Translations under genes and position numbers: made by a program | The notes under the pieces: generated by a model | Seen by the model: the letters and a program-made list of their open reading frames with translations, nothing else | Database searches by the model: none | Told to the model about the DNA's origin: nothing | DNA from: an uncultured Collinsella sp. | GTDB lineage: Bacteria > Actinomycetota > Coriobacteriia > Coriobacteriales > Coriobacteriaceae | DNA: 64,000 nucleotides | Assembly (NCBI GenBank): GCA_958421275.1 | Contig: CATZLI010000001.1 | Coordinates: 1-64,000 of the forward strand | Direction: 5' to 3' | Shown: positions 8,575-17,352 of the stretch, in pieces | Numbering within the stretch: the stretch's first letter is position 1 | How the letters are laid out: every line of letters begins with the position of its first letter

Positions 8575-9858
8575 ATGTCACTTGTAGCTCAGCAATCGCT
8601 TGAATCCCATTACGTTATGCATACCTTTGGCCGCTCTCCGGTCGAGTTTGTCGAGGGTCACGGCATGAAGCTCACCGGCGACGATGGCCGTGAGTACCTC
8701 GACTTTCTTGCCGGCATCGGCGTGTGCAGCCTAGGTCATGGCGACCCGGCTGTGCTCTCGGCGCTCGAGGCACAGACCAAAAAGCTCATGCATGTCTCCA
8801 ACTATTTCTACATCGAGCAGCGCGGACAGGTCGCGGCGCTGCTGTCCAAGCTTGCTAACGACGACGTAGATGGTGCGCGCGTGCTTGCCGATGCCATTGC
8901 CGCCGGCGATGAGACCACGGCAGCTGCTCTTGGTGCCCCGGCTGCGGACGAGCAGGTGTGGGAGACCTTCTTTGCCAACTCTGGCGCCGAGGCCAACGAG
9001 GGCTCGATGAAGCTTGCGCGCCTGTACGCCAAGCGTGCCGGTAATGGCGGCAACACTATCGTGTGCATGCGCGGCGGCTTCCACGGCCGTACGCTCGAGA
9101 CCATTGCCGCCACCATGCAGGATTGGCTGCAGGACAGCTTCCGCCCGCTGCCGGGTGGCTTTGTGGCCTGCACGCCCAACGATGTTGACGAGCTGCGTGC
9201 GATCTTTAAGCAGCTGGGGAGCGAAATTTGTGCCGTGATGCTCGAGCCGATCCAGGGTGAGAGTGGCGTGCACCCCATGACCGAGGAGTTTATGACGGCA
9301 GCGCGCGACCTGGCACACGAAGTGGGCGCCGTGCTTATCGCCGACGAGGTCCAGTGCGGCATCTTCCGCTCCGGCAAGCCGTTTGCATTCCAAACCTATG
9401 GCGTGGAGCCCGACATCATGAGCCTTGCCAAGGGCATTGCCGACGGCGTGCCCATGGGTGCCGTGGTGGCAAAGAAGGAGATTGCCGACGTGTTTAAGCC
9501 GGGCGACCACGGCTCGACCTTTGGTGGTAGCTGCCTGGCCATCACGGCGTGTGCCGCGACGCTCTCCGCGCTCGTGCGCGGCGATTATGCCGATCATGCT
9601 GCCAAGGTGGGTGCCTATATGGAGGCAAAGCTCGCCAAGCTGCCGCACGTGACCGAGGTACGTGGCCGCGGCTTGATGCTCGGCTGTGATTTGGATGATG
9701 CCGCGGGCGACGCGCATGATGTTGTTGCCCGCGCGCTGACCGCCGGTGCCGTGATCAACGCTACGGGTGCGCATACGCTGCGTTTCTTGCCGCCGCTCGT
9801 CTGCGAGGAAGCCGACGTGGACAGCCTGATCGAGATTCTGTCGGGTGTCTTGGGCTAA
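8575..9858 (+). CDS. argD: Acetylornithine aminotransferase
   Basis: This 427-residue class-III PLP aminotransferase converts N-acetylglutamate semialdehyde to N-acetylornithine. Visible features are FFANSGAEANEGSMKLAR near residue 132, GGFHGRTLETI, LIADEVQCGIFRSG and the PLP-lysine segment LAKGIADGVPMGA near residues 284-296. An insert around residues 90-120, rich in Ala, Asp and Glu, makes it slightly longer than the usual 390-400. It ends the arginine cluster; argF, argG and argH are not in the window. Confidence 0.94.
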   Translation: MSLVAQQSLESHYVMHTFGRSPVEFVEGHGMKLTGDDGREYLDFLAGIGVCSLGHGDPAVLSALEAQTKKLMHVSNYFYIEQRGQVAALLSKLANDDVDGARVLADAIAAGDETTAAALGAPAADEQVWETFFANSGAEANEGSMKLARLYAKRAGNGGNTIVCMRGGFHGRTLETIAATMQDWLQDSFRPLPGGFVACTPNDVDELRAIFKQLGSEICAVMLEPIQGESGVHPMTEEFMTAARDLAHEVGAVLIADEVQCGIFRSGKPFAFQTYGVEPDIMSLAKGIADGVPMGAVVAKKEIADVFKPGDHGSTFGGSCLAITACAATLSALVRGDYADHAAKVGAYMEAKLAKLPHVTEVRGRGLMLGCDLDDAAGDAHDVVARALTAGAVINATGAHTLRFLPPLVCEEADVDSLIEILSGVLG

Positions 9859-9942
9859 CGCGGCGCAATAACTCAATTTGGACCGGGTTCCGGACTGCGG
9901 AAGTGCCCTACGCGGCATGATTCAGCGATCTGGAGCCCGTTT

Positions 9943-9963
9943 TGCCTTAGATTTGCTAAGGCA
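9943..9963. repeat. Short hairpin after argD
   Basis: TGCCTTAG and CTAAGGCA pair perfectly over eight bases around a five-base loop. No T-tract follows. It may protect the 3' end of the arg transcript. Confidence 0.4.
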
Positions 9964-9975
9964 GGGAGACCTGCT

Positions 9976-10190
9976 GGTCAAAAAACATCAAATATGAGTA
10001 CTGTTACCGATTTGGTAGCAGCAATTTTGGACTAATAAGGCCAGATAGCAAGTCGAAATGGCGATGAAAGCACGATTTTGATTCAACTGTTAGCCCTTAT
10101 AATGGACATATGTTGCGTAACTTAAGCAAATACTGTCTATTTATATGTTGCAAACAAAGTAGCAGTACTCATTTTTGCCATTTTTTGACC
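9976..10190. mobile_element. 215-bp AT-rich element with terminal inverted repeats (MITE-like)
   Basis: The left end begins GGTCAAAAAACATCAAATAT and continues ATGAGTACTGTTAC. Read on the other strand, the right end begins GGTCAAAAAATGGCAAAAAT and continues GAGTACTGCTAC. These are about 32-bp imperfect terminal inverted repeats. The interior is much richer in A and T than the surroundings and has no open frame worth reporting. No target duplication is obvious. It could be a non-autonomous transposon remnant or a large regulatory palindrome. Confidence 0.55.
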
Positions 10191-10211
10191 ACGGCCTTTG
10201 TGACAGACGTG

Positions 10212-10653
10212 CTGGCGGGTTCGAATCCCATGCGCTGGGCCTGAAAAAGGAAAGGCCTCCATCGCCGGAGGCCTAACAATTCAGTGGTGGGCGATGAGGG
10301 ATGTCCGCGTGCGGCTGGCGCCGCCCGCGCCCCGCTTCGTCGCTCCGCTCCTCGCGTGCTGCGCTGGAAAACGCTTCGCGTTTCCTCAGCTCCGCACCCT
10401 TGCGGGTTCGAATCCCATGAAATGGGCCCAAACAAAAACGGTCCCCTTTCGAGGACCGTTTCCAATTCAATGGTGGGCGATGAGGGATGTCGCGTGCGGC
10501 TGGCGCCGCCCGCATCCGCTTCGTCGCTCCGCTCCTCGCGTGCTGCGCTGGAAAACGCTTCGCGTTTCCTCAGCTCCGCACCCTGGCGGGTTCGAATCCC
10601 ATGAAATGGGCGCAAACAAAACGGTCCCCTTGCGAGGACCGTTTCCAATTCAG
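10212..10653 (-). repeat. Tandem ~185-bp repeats carrying the 3' end of tRNA-Val
   Basis: Downstream of tRNA-Val (minus strand) the acceptor end reading CATCGCCCACCA recurs at 10285 and 10471, spaced 186 and 183 bases from each other and from the real tRNA at 10654. Each unit also holds a hairpin with ACGGTCCTC, a T-arm-like GGATTCGAACCC, and a GC-rich stretch. A diverged partial unit with its own GGCCTCC hairpin spans 10212-10284. The open frames here are artefacts of these repeats. The layout suggests repeated duplication of the tRNA 3' end, such as nested attachment-site remnants or slippage. Confidence 0.75.
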
Positions 10654-10729
10654 TGGTGGGCGATGAGGGATTCGAACCCCCAGCCTTGTGCGTGTAAAGC
10701 ACCTGCGCTAACCGTTGCGCCAATCGCCC
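10654..10729 (-). tRNA. tRNA-Val (TAC)
   Basis: On the minus strand GGGCGAT at the 5' end pairs with ATCGCCC at the 3' end. The anticodon loop TTTACAC gives anticodon TAC (Val), and the T-arm reads GGGGGTTCGAATCCC. CCA is encoded. It is 76 bases and transcribed away from asnB. Confidence 0.96.
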
Positions 10730-10916
10730 GTGCGGAGAGAGTATAGCAAAACAATCGCCTCATTCACCTCATATCCATTAAAGGTAACTCGCGCGTGTCA
10801 CAGCGGAGCTGATTCAGTTGAGATTGCCTGAACATTCCGCCCCTCTTTACGCCCTCGGGTATACTCAAAAGCTACTGATTCGATTTGATGCCCAGCAACA
10901 GCAGAGGGGATAGTAT

Positions 10917-12797
10917 ATGTGCGGTTTTGTCGGTTTTGTCGGTGGGACGGATAACCAATCCGAGGTGCTCACCAAGATGATGGACCGCATCGTCCATCGC
11001 GGTCCCGACATGGGCGGTCAGTTTATCGACGGCCGCGTTGCCCTCGGCTTCCGCCGCTTGTCGATCCTCGACCTGACCGAGGCCGGCGCTCAGCCCATGG
11101 CCAATGAGGACGGCAGCGTCGTCATTGTCTTCAACGGTGAGATCTACAACTTCCAAGAACTCCGTTCCGAGCTCGAAGCCAAGGGCTACAAGTTCCATTG
11201 CGGCGCCGACACCGAGAGCCTCCTGCACGGCTACGAGGAGTGGGGCGAGGCCGTCCTCGATCGCCTGCGCGGTATGTACGCCTTCGTCATCTGGGACAAA
11301 AAGAAGAACAAGCTTTTTGGCGCCCGCGACATCTTTGGCATCAAGCCGCTCTACTACTATCCCATGGCCGATGCGGGCGACGGCGCTCCGGGCGTGCTCT
11401 TTGGCTCCGAGATCAAGAGCTTCCTGGACTACCCGCACTTCCACAAGGCGGTCAACAAAAAGGCCTTGCGTCCGTACATGACGCTGCAGTATTCGGCAAC
11501 CGAGGAGACCTTCTTCGAGGGTGTCTACAAGCTGCCGCCGGCGCACTACTTTACCGTCGATATCCCGACCGGCAAGATGAACATCGAGCGCTACTGGGAT
11601 TGCGATTACTCTGCCATCGAGAAGCCGTTCGAAGAGTATGTCGATGAGCTGGACGAGGTCGTGCACGAGAGCGTCGAGGCCCATCGCATCGCCGACGTCA
11701 AGGTCGCGTCGTTCCTCTCCGGTGGCGTCGACTCCAGCTACATCGCCGCTTGCCTCATGCCCGACAAGACCTTCTCGGTGGGCTTTGACTACAAGAACTT
11801 CAACGAGACCAACTACGCCAAGGAGCTTTCCGATAAGCTCGGCGTCGAGAACGTCCGCAAGATGATTACCGCCGACGAGTTCTTCGGTGCGCTTGAGGAT
11901 ATCCAGTATCACATGGACGAGCCGCAGTCCAACCTGTCTTCCGTGCCGCTGTGGTTCTTGGCCGAGATGGCCCGCAAGGACGTCACCGTCGTGCTTTCGG
12001 GCGAAGGCGCCGACGAGCTCTTTGGCGGCTACGCCTACTACGAGGACACGGTCCCGGTCCGCAAGTACAAAAAGATGGTGCCGCTGCCCATCCGTCGCGC
12101 GCTCGGTAACCTGGCGCTGCATATGCCGTACTTCAAGGGACATAACTTCCTGGTCAAGGGTGCCGAGATCCCTGAGAAGTCGTTCCTGGGACAGGCTCTG
12201 GTATGGCCGGAGCGCGAGGTCGACGGCGTGCTCAAGCCCGAGTACAACACCGGCGATGGCGCCTTCGAGCTTGCCGCTCCCATCTATGCGCGCGTGAAGG
12301 GTCAGCCCGAGCTGGTCAAGAAGCAGTACCTGGACATGAACATGTGGCTCCCGGGCGACATTCTGCTCAAGGCCGACAAGATGTGCATGGCACACTCACT
12401 GGAGCTGCGCGTGCCCTTCCTGGACCGCAAAGTCATGGAGTTCGCCGAGCACATTCCCGACCGCTACCGCATCAACGAGAACGGCAACAAACAGGTACTC
12501 CGCCACGCTGCCAACAAGTCGCTGCCCGATGAGTGGGCCACCCGTCCCAAGGTGGGCTTCCCGGTGCCGATTGTCTACTGGCTGCGCGAGCAAAAGTGGT
12601 ACGACTATGTCAAGGAGTACTTCACCGCGCCGTGGGCAAGCGAGTTCTTCAATACCGACGAACTCATGCACCTGCTCGATCTGCACTTTGCGGGCAAGGG
12701 CGATTTCCAGCGCAAGATCTATACGCCGCTCGTGTTCTTGGTGTGGTACAAGCGCTTCTTTATCGACGAGGACCAGCCCGCTGTTCAGGCTGCCTAG
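10917..12797 (+). CDS. asnB: Asparagine synthase (glutamine-hydrolysing)
   Basis: This 626-residue enzyme makes asparagine from aspartate, glutamine and ATP. After Met the catalytic Cys2 opens the glutaminase domain (MCGFVGF). IVHRGPDM and a PMANEDGSVVIVFNGEIYN block follow. The synthetase domain has the ATP pyrophosphatase loop SFLSGGVDSSYIA near residue 265 and LSGEGADELFGGY near residue 360. AGAGGGGA precedes ATG 10917. A terminator follows directly, so it is a single-gene unit. Confidence 0.96.
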   Translation: MCGFVGFVGGTDNQSEVLTKMMDRIVHRGPDMGGQFIDGRVALGFRRLSILDLTEAGAQPMANEDGSVVIVFNGEIYNFQELRSELEAKGYKFHCGADTESLLHGYEEWGEAVLDRLRGMYAFVIWDKKKNKLFGARDIFGIKPLYYYPMADAGDGAPGVLFGSEIKSFLDYPHFHKAVNKKALRPYMTLQYSATEETFFEGVYKLPPAHYFTVDIPTGKMNIERYWDCDYSAIEKPFEEYVDELDEVVHESVEAHRIADVKVASFLSGGVDSSYIAACLMPDKTFSVGFDYKNFNETNYAKELSDKLGVENVRKMITADEFFGALEDIQYHMDEPQSNLSSVPLWFLAEMARKDVTVVLSGEGADELFGGYAYYEDTVPVRKYKKMVPLPIRRALGNLALHMPYFKGHNFLVKGAEIPEKSFLGQALVWPEREVDGVLKPEYNTGDGAFELAAPIYARVKGQPELVKKQYLDMNMWLPGDILLKADKMCMAHSLELRVPFLDRKVMEFAEHIPDRYRINENGNKQVLRHAANKSLPDEWATRPKVGFPVPIVYWLREQKWYDYVKEYFTAPWASEFFNTDELMHLLDLHFAGKGDFQRKIYTPLVFLVWYKRFFIDEDQPAVQAA

Positions 12798-12822
12798 CCT
12801 CGGCTTACGAACGCCTGCGCGT

Positions 12823-12848
12823 AACGGCTCCTCCGGGAGCCGTTTTTG
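12823..12848 (+). terminator. Rho-independent terminator of asnB
   Basis: ACGGCTCC and GGGAGCCGT pair around a short loop and are followed by TTTTT. Confidence 0.85.
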
Positions 12849-12908
12849 CGTGGGTGCGTTTCAGTTACTATAAAACCGTCCCTGCCAAATGGCTGAGAAA
12901 GGTGAAAG

Positions 12909-14471
12909 ATGCACCATTCGGATTCCGCGACCGTGACCACGGTCGATACGCTTGCCAAGCTTCTCGATGTGTGCGGCGAGCTGCGCGCATCAGAGCAGGT
13001 TGACGAGCGTGCCGTGACCGGCTGCTCGTTTGATTCGCGCGCGGTCTCGGCAGGTGACGTGTTCTTCTGCAAAGGTGCTGCCTTTAAGCCCGCGTTTTTG
13101 AGCATGGCGCTCGATGCGGGCGCCGTCGCATTTGTGTGCGAGGAGTCACTGGTCGAGTCTCTGGAGCCGCTGGCGCAGGAGAGCGGTGCTGCGATGCTGG
13201 TTGTTGATAGCGTTCGCACGGCCATGGCCCTGTTGCCGCCGGAGGTCTACGACCGTCCCGACCACGACGTCAAGATCGTGGGTATCACCGGTACCAAGGG
13301 AAAGACCACGGCCGCTTTTATGCTCCAGTCGATTATCAAAGCGGCGGGCGAGTCCTGCGGCATGATCGGCTCGGTGAGTACCGACGATGGCATCGAGTGC
13401 TACGAGAGCACCAATACTACGCCCGAGGCCCCCGAGGTCTGGCGCCATATCGCCAACTGCCGCACGTCCGGTCGCCAGTCCATGGTCATGGAGGTTTCGA
13501 GCCAGGCGCTCAAGTACCAACGCGTCGAGAATCTGCCGTTTGACGTGGCGTGCTTCCTCAACATCGGCCGCGACCACATCTCGCCGATCGAACACCCCAC
13601 GTTTGAGGATTATTTTGAGAGCAAACTCAGGATCTTTGACCAGGCAAAGACCGCCGTGGTGAATCTGGGCACCGAAGAGGTCGACCGTGTGCTGGAGGCA
13701 GCGTCGACGGCCGAGCGCTTGGTGACTGTTGGCGTCGAGCATCCCGAGGCAAGCCTGTGGGCGAGCGACGTACGCATGGTCGGCTTTAGCATCGAGTTCA
13801 ACTTGCATGGCCTGTGTGCCGACGAGTCCGAGGCGGGGGAGAAGGTCCTGCTGGGTATCGCGGGAGACTTTAACGTGGAGAACGCGCTGGTCGCTATCGC
13901 CGCTGCGCGCGAGATCGGCATCGGTATCGATGCCATCAAGAAGGGCCTCTCCAAACTGCGTGTGCCGGGCCGTATGGAGGTCGTGGAGTCGAAGGACGGC
14001 CGCGTGATCTGCGTCGTCGACTATGCGCACAACCAGCTTTCGTTCCGTTCGCTTTTCTCGTCGGTCAAGCGCGCGTTTCCCGCCAGCCCGGTCATCGCAG
14101 TGTTTGGCGCTGCCGGCGGCAAGGCGCAGGAGCGCCGCGAGCAGCTTCCGCGCGAGGCCGCACCATATTCCGACCTGATGATTTTTGCCAATGAGGACCC
14201 GGCTCACGAGGACCCGATGAAGGTCTGTCGCGAGCTTGCCGAACATGTTCCCGACGATACGCCGAACAAGATCATCCTCGATCGCGAAGCCGCTGTGCAT
14301 GCGGCGTTCAAGGCGGCGCGCGAGGAGTACGTCAACCCCGATGCTCCCACCATTGTTTTGCTGCTGGCAAAGGGTGACGAGGAGCTCATGCACGTGGGTG
14401 ACGAGTTCGTGCCCATCGAGAGCGACCTTTCGTTGGCCAATCGCCTGATCGATGTTACCCAGTTTGACTAA
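12909..14471 (+). CDS. murE: UDP-MurNAc-tripeptide synthetase (MurE-type Mur ligase)
   Basis: This 520-residue cytoplasmic ligase adds the third amino acid to UDP-MurNAc-L-Ala-D-Glu. The N-terminal DSRAVSAGDVFFC block is present, together with the ATP loop GITGTKGKTTAAFML near residues 120-134, NTTPEAPEVW, and a central NIGRDHISPIEHPT block. The site that selects the third residue reads ANEDPAHEDP, whereas diaminopimelate-adding MurE enzymes have DNPR at this place. The Arg is missing, so lysine, ornithine or another diamino acid is more likely than diaminopimelate. It lies alone among wall and RNA genes rather than in a mur/mra cluster. Confidence 0.9.
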   Translation: MHHSDSATVTTVDTLAKLLDVCGELRASEQVDERAVTGCSFDSRAVSAGDVFFCKGAAFKPAFLSMALDAGAVAFVCEESLVESLEPLAQESGAAMLVVDSVRTAMALLPPEVYDRPDHDVKIVGITGTKGKTTAAFMLQSIIKAAGESCGMIGSVSTDDGIECYESTNTTPEAPEVWRHIANCRTSGRQSMVMEVSSQALKYQRVENLPFDVACFLNIGRDHISPIEHPTFEDYFESKLRIFDQAKTAVVNLGTEEVDRVLEAASTAERLVTVGVEHPEASLWASDVRMVGFSIEFNLHGLCADESEAGEKVLLGIAGDFNVENALVAIAAAREIGIGIDAIKKGLSKLRVPGRMEVVESKDGRVICVVDYAHNQLSFRSLFSSVKRAFPASPVIAVFGAAGGKAQERREQLPREAAPYSDLMIFANEDPAHEDPMKVCRELAEHVPDDTPNKIILDREAAVHAAFKAAREEYVNPDAPTIVLLLAKGDEELMHVGDEFVPIESDLSLANRLIDVTQFD

Positions 14472-14578
14472 TGAACCATGATGGCGGCGGCGCCCTGAGT
14501 GCGCTGTCGCCATAAGCGTGTTCCCTCAATCAAAACATGCCGTCCAAGTCCAAACCCTTCTACGTAAACGGAGTAACC

Positions 14579-15490
14579 ATGTCCCACAATACCCTGCCGA
14601 CCGTCGCTGAGCTTTCGGGCGAGATGCGCGAGCGCTTGGCCAAGGTCAAGTACGTCTTTACCGACCTGGATGCCACGATGCTCGCACCCGGCTCGTGCGT
14701 GCTACGCGACAACGACGGCAACCCCTCGACCAAACTCGTCGAGGCCGTCGTGGCGCTCGCTCGCGCTGGTATTCAGGTGGTTCCCACCTCGGGCCGCAAC
14801 CGTACCATGATCCACGAGGACGCGCGCGTGCTCGGCCTCAACTCCTACATCGGCGAGATGGGCGGCCTGGTCATGTACGACCTCAAAGCCAACGATTGGG
14901 AGTATCTGACCGGCGACATGCCCTACGACTCCTCTTGCGGCCTCACGCCGCACCAGGTGATCGAGCAGACCGGCGTGTGCGAGAAGATCCTCGCCCGCTG
15001 GCCGCACAAGATCGAGTATCACAACGACATGTCGACCGGCTACAAATACCGTGAGGTCACCGTCGGCATGCGCGGCGATGTGCCCGACGATGAGGTTCAG
15101 GCCATCCTGGACGAGGCCGGCTGCGGTCTGATCTGGGCTTGCAACGGCCATCTGACTCACCTGTCCAAGCCGACGACGCTCGAGCTCGATCGCGTCGAGG
15201 ACGGTCGCGCATTCAACATCAACCCCGCGGGTCTCAACAAGGGCGTTGCCATCGCGCGCTTCTGCGAGCACCTGGGGATCGAGCGCGAGGAGACGCTCGC
15301 GCTCGGCGATTCCGAGTCCGACTTCTACATGGCCGATCACGTGGGCACGTTCTGCCTGGTCGAGAATGGCCTGACGAGCGCCGGCGCGCCCGAGTTCCTG
15401 GCTGCTTGCGAGAACGCTTTCGTTACGCGCGGCAAAATTGTCGACGGTTGGGCGGCGACGGCAGAGCTGCTGGTCGCGGCGCGTTCGTAG
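14579..15490 (+). CDS. HAD-superfamily hydrolase (Cof-type phosphatase)
   Basis: This 303-residue protein begins the HAD fold with VFTDLDATMLAPG; the usual DxDGT is DLDAT here, so the nucleophile Asp and second Asp are kept. ALGDSESDFYMADHVG near residue 247 is motif IV of Cof-type (class IIB) phosphatases acting on sugar phosphates or phosphorylated cofactors. The substrate is unknown. The ATG at 14579 with ACGGAG upstream is preferred over 14537. It lies 52 bases before murI. Confidence 0.85.
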   Translation: MSHNTLPTVAELSGEMRERLAKVKYVFTDLDATMLAPGSCVLRDNDGNPSTKLVEAVVALARAGIQVVPTSGRNRTMIHEDARVLGLNSYIGEMGGLVMYDLKANDWEYLTGDMPYDSSCGLTPHQVIEQTGVCEKILARWPHKIEYHNDMSTGYKYREVTVGMRGDVPDDEVQAILDEAGCGLIWACNGHLTHLSKPTTLELDRVEDGRAFNINPAGLNKGVAIARFCEHLGIEREETLALGDSESDFYMADHVGTFCLVENGLTSAGAPEFLAACENAFVTRGKIVDGWAATAELLVAARS

Positions 15491-15541
15491 CGCGGCGCCG
15501 CCGCACTTGGACATGTCTTTTCGAGAGAGACTGGTGAGGTA

Positions 15542-16426
15542 ATGTCCGATATCGAGAATCCGGCAGGCGACACGCGCCCGATTGGCGTGTTCGATTCTGG
15601 TTTGGGCGGTCTGACGGTTGCGCGCGCGATTGCGACGGCGCTGCCGCACGAGTCCGTCTACTACTTTGGCGACACCAAGCGCTGCCCCTACGGCACCCGC
15701 ACCGAGGATGAAGTGCGCTCGTTTGCGTTGCAGGCGGGTCGTTGGCTTTCGAAGCACGACGTCAAGATTATGGTCATCGCCTGCAACACGGCGACCGCTG
15801 CGGCCTTGCGTCTGGCCCAGCAGGTGCTCGACGTTCCCGTGATCGGTGTGATCGCGCCGGGTGCCCGTGCGGCAATCAACAGCACGCGTACGCGTCGCGT
15901 GGGCGTGCTTGCCACCAACCTCACTATTCGCTCGGGCGCCTACACGCGCGCCATTCAGGACCTGGATGCCGGTGTCGATGTATACGGCTGTCCTGCCTCG
16001 AGCTTTGTCGAGGTTGTCGAACACGAGCTCGCCTCGGGTGCACATCTGCAGGAACAGTGGCTTGAGAACGAGGACATCTTCGATACGCCTGCTGTGCGTG
16101 CGCTGGTGGGTGCCACGGTTGAGCCGCTACGCGACCACGGTATCGATACCGTGGTGCTCGGCTGTACGCATTTCCCGCTGTTGGTGGGACCTATCCGCCA
16201 TGCGCTGGGGCCTGGGGTGCGCGTCGTAAGTTCCGCCGAGGAGACTACACGCGAGCTGACCGATATCCTCACACGCCGCGAGCAGCTGGCGGGCGACGCC
16301 GCCGAGCCGCAGCATCGTTTTGCCACGACGGCCGATAACATTGCCGAGTTTGCGGTGGCGGGCAGCTTTATCTTTGGTCAGCCGCTCAAGAGCATCGAAC
16401 ATATCGATATCGATGAGCTGAAATAG
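15542..16426 (+). CDS. murI: Glutamate racemase
   Basis: This 294-residue cofactor-independent racemase supplies D-glutamate for the peptidoglycan stem peptide. GVFDSGLGGLTVAR near residue 16 is present, and the two catalytic cysteines lie in IACNTATAAAL near residue 80 and LGCTHFPLL near residue 207. It sits between the HAD phosphatase and rph and probably shares their transcript. Together with murE it is the second wall-precursor gene in this segment. Confidence 0.96.
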   Translation: MSDIENPAGDTRPIGVFDSGLGGLTVARAIATALPHESVYYFGDTKRCPYGTRTEDEVRSFALQAGRWLSKHDVKIMVIACNTATAAALRLAQQVLDVPVIGVIAPGARAAINSTRTRRVGVLATNLTIRSGAYTRAIQDLDAGVDVYGCPASSFVEVVEHELASGAHLQEQWLENEDIFDTPAVRALVGATVEPLRDHGIDTVVLGCTHFPLLVGPIRHALGPGVRVVSSAEETTRELTDILTRREQLAGDAAEPQHRFATTADNIAEFAVAGSFIFGQPLKSIEHIDIDELK

Positions 16427-16480
16427 ATGTAAGGCAGCCGCCCAAGCCTTCGCCACATCTTTTGCCGAAAGGATAGTTCC

Positions 16481-17206
16481 ATGGAATACATGCAGGTCAA
16501 CCGCGCCAACGGCCGTGCCGCCAACGAGCTGCGCCCCGTTAAGCTCACCCGCGGCGTCATGAAGCACGCCCACGGCTCGTGCCTGGCGGAGTTCGGCGAC
16601 ACGCGCGTACTGTGCGCCGCCACCATCGAGGAGGGTGTGCCGGGTTGGCGCAAGGGCGCCAAGGCCGGCTGGGTAACGGCGGAATATGCGATGCTGCCGG
16701 CCTCGACCGGTAAACGCTGCAAGCGCGAGCATGCCAACCGCAAGGGCCGCTCCATGGAGATCGAGCGGCTTATCGGCCGCAGTCTGCGCACTGTCGTCAA
16801 CATGAAGGCGCTCGGTGAGTACACCGTTACCGTCGACTGCGATGTGATTCAGGCCGATGGCGGCACGCGTACGGCGAGCATTACCGGCGCCTGGGTGGCG
16901 CTGCACGACGCTCTTGCCATGTGGGTCGAGGCGGGCAAAATCGAGCGCATCCCGCTCGCGGGCCAGGTTGCCGCGATTTCCATGGGCGTCGTCGACGGCA
17001 ACACCCTGCTCGACTTGGATTATTCCGAGGACAGCCACGCCGAGGTCGACATGAACCTCGTCGCTACCGACACCGGCGAGATGATCGAACTTCAGGGTAC
17101 CGGCGAGCAGGCGCCCTTCGACCGTAAGCGTCTCAACGCCCTACTCGACCTGGGCGACAAGGGTATCGCCGAGCTCATCGAGCTTCAGCGACAGGTCCTC
17201 GCTTAA
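16481..17206 (+). CDS. rph: Ribonuclease PH
   Basis: This 241-residue phosphorolytic 3'-5' exoribonuclease trims tRNA 3' ends. Family blocks seen are RPVKLTRGVMKHAHGS, a GWVTAEYAMLPAST segment near residue 66 and EIERLIGRSLRTVV near residue 91. GAAAGGA precedes ATG 16481. The TAA stop is the first element of a REP-like hairpin at 17205-17244. The order rph then rdgB is common in bacteria. Confidence 0.96.
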   Translation: MEYMQVNRANGRAANELRPVKLTRGVMKHAHGSCLAEFGDTRVLCAATIEEGVPGWRKGAKAGWVTAEYAMLPASTGKRCKREHANRKGRSMEIERLIGRSLRTVVNMKALGEYTVTVDCDVIQADGGTRTASITGAWVALHDALAMWVEAGKIERIPLAGQVAAISMGVVDGNTLLDLDYSEDSHAEVDMNLVATDTGEMIELQGTGEQAPFDRKRLNALLDLGDKGIAELIELQRQVLA

Positions 17207-17244
17207 CCTACCAAAAAAGGGACAGGTTTATTTTGGCAGGTTTT
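17205..17244 (+). repeat. REP-like hairpin abutting the rph stop codon
   Basis: AACCTACCAAAA and TTTTGGCAGGTTTT flank a GGGACAGG core. The hairpin starts inside the TAA stop of rph. A nearly identical 40-base copy in the opposite orientation lies at 51399-51438, again at a stop codon. Confidence 0.8.
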
Positions 17245-17352
17245 ATCTGGGAAAACGTCGAAGTATAAGACTACCGTTGATTGAGAGGGGAGAGAGGCCG
17301 AAGTCCTCGTCGTCCTCAACTCGGTATTGCAATAGAGACAAGGAGGCCAGCT

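Noticed and set aside
10169..10746. Overlapping open frames of 80-184 codons on both strands near tRNA-Val
   Set aside because: They run through tRNA-Val and its tandem 3'-end repeats, lack ribosome sites, and have peptide sequence set by repeated T-arm and GC-rich blocks.
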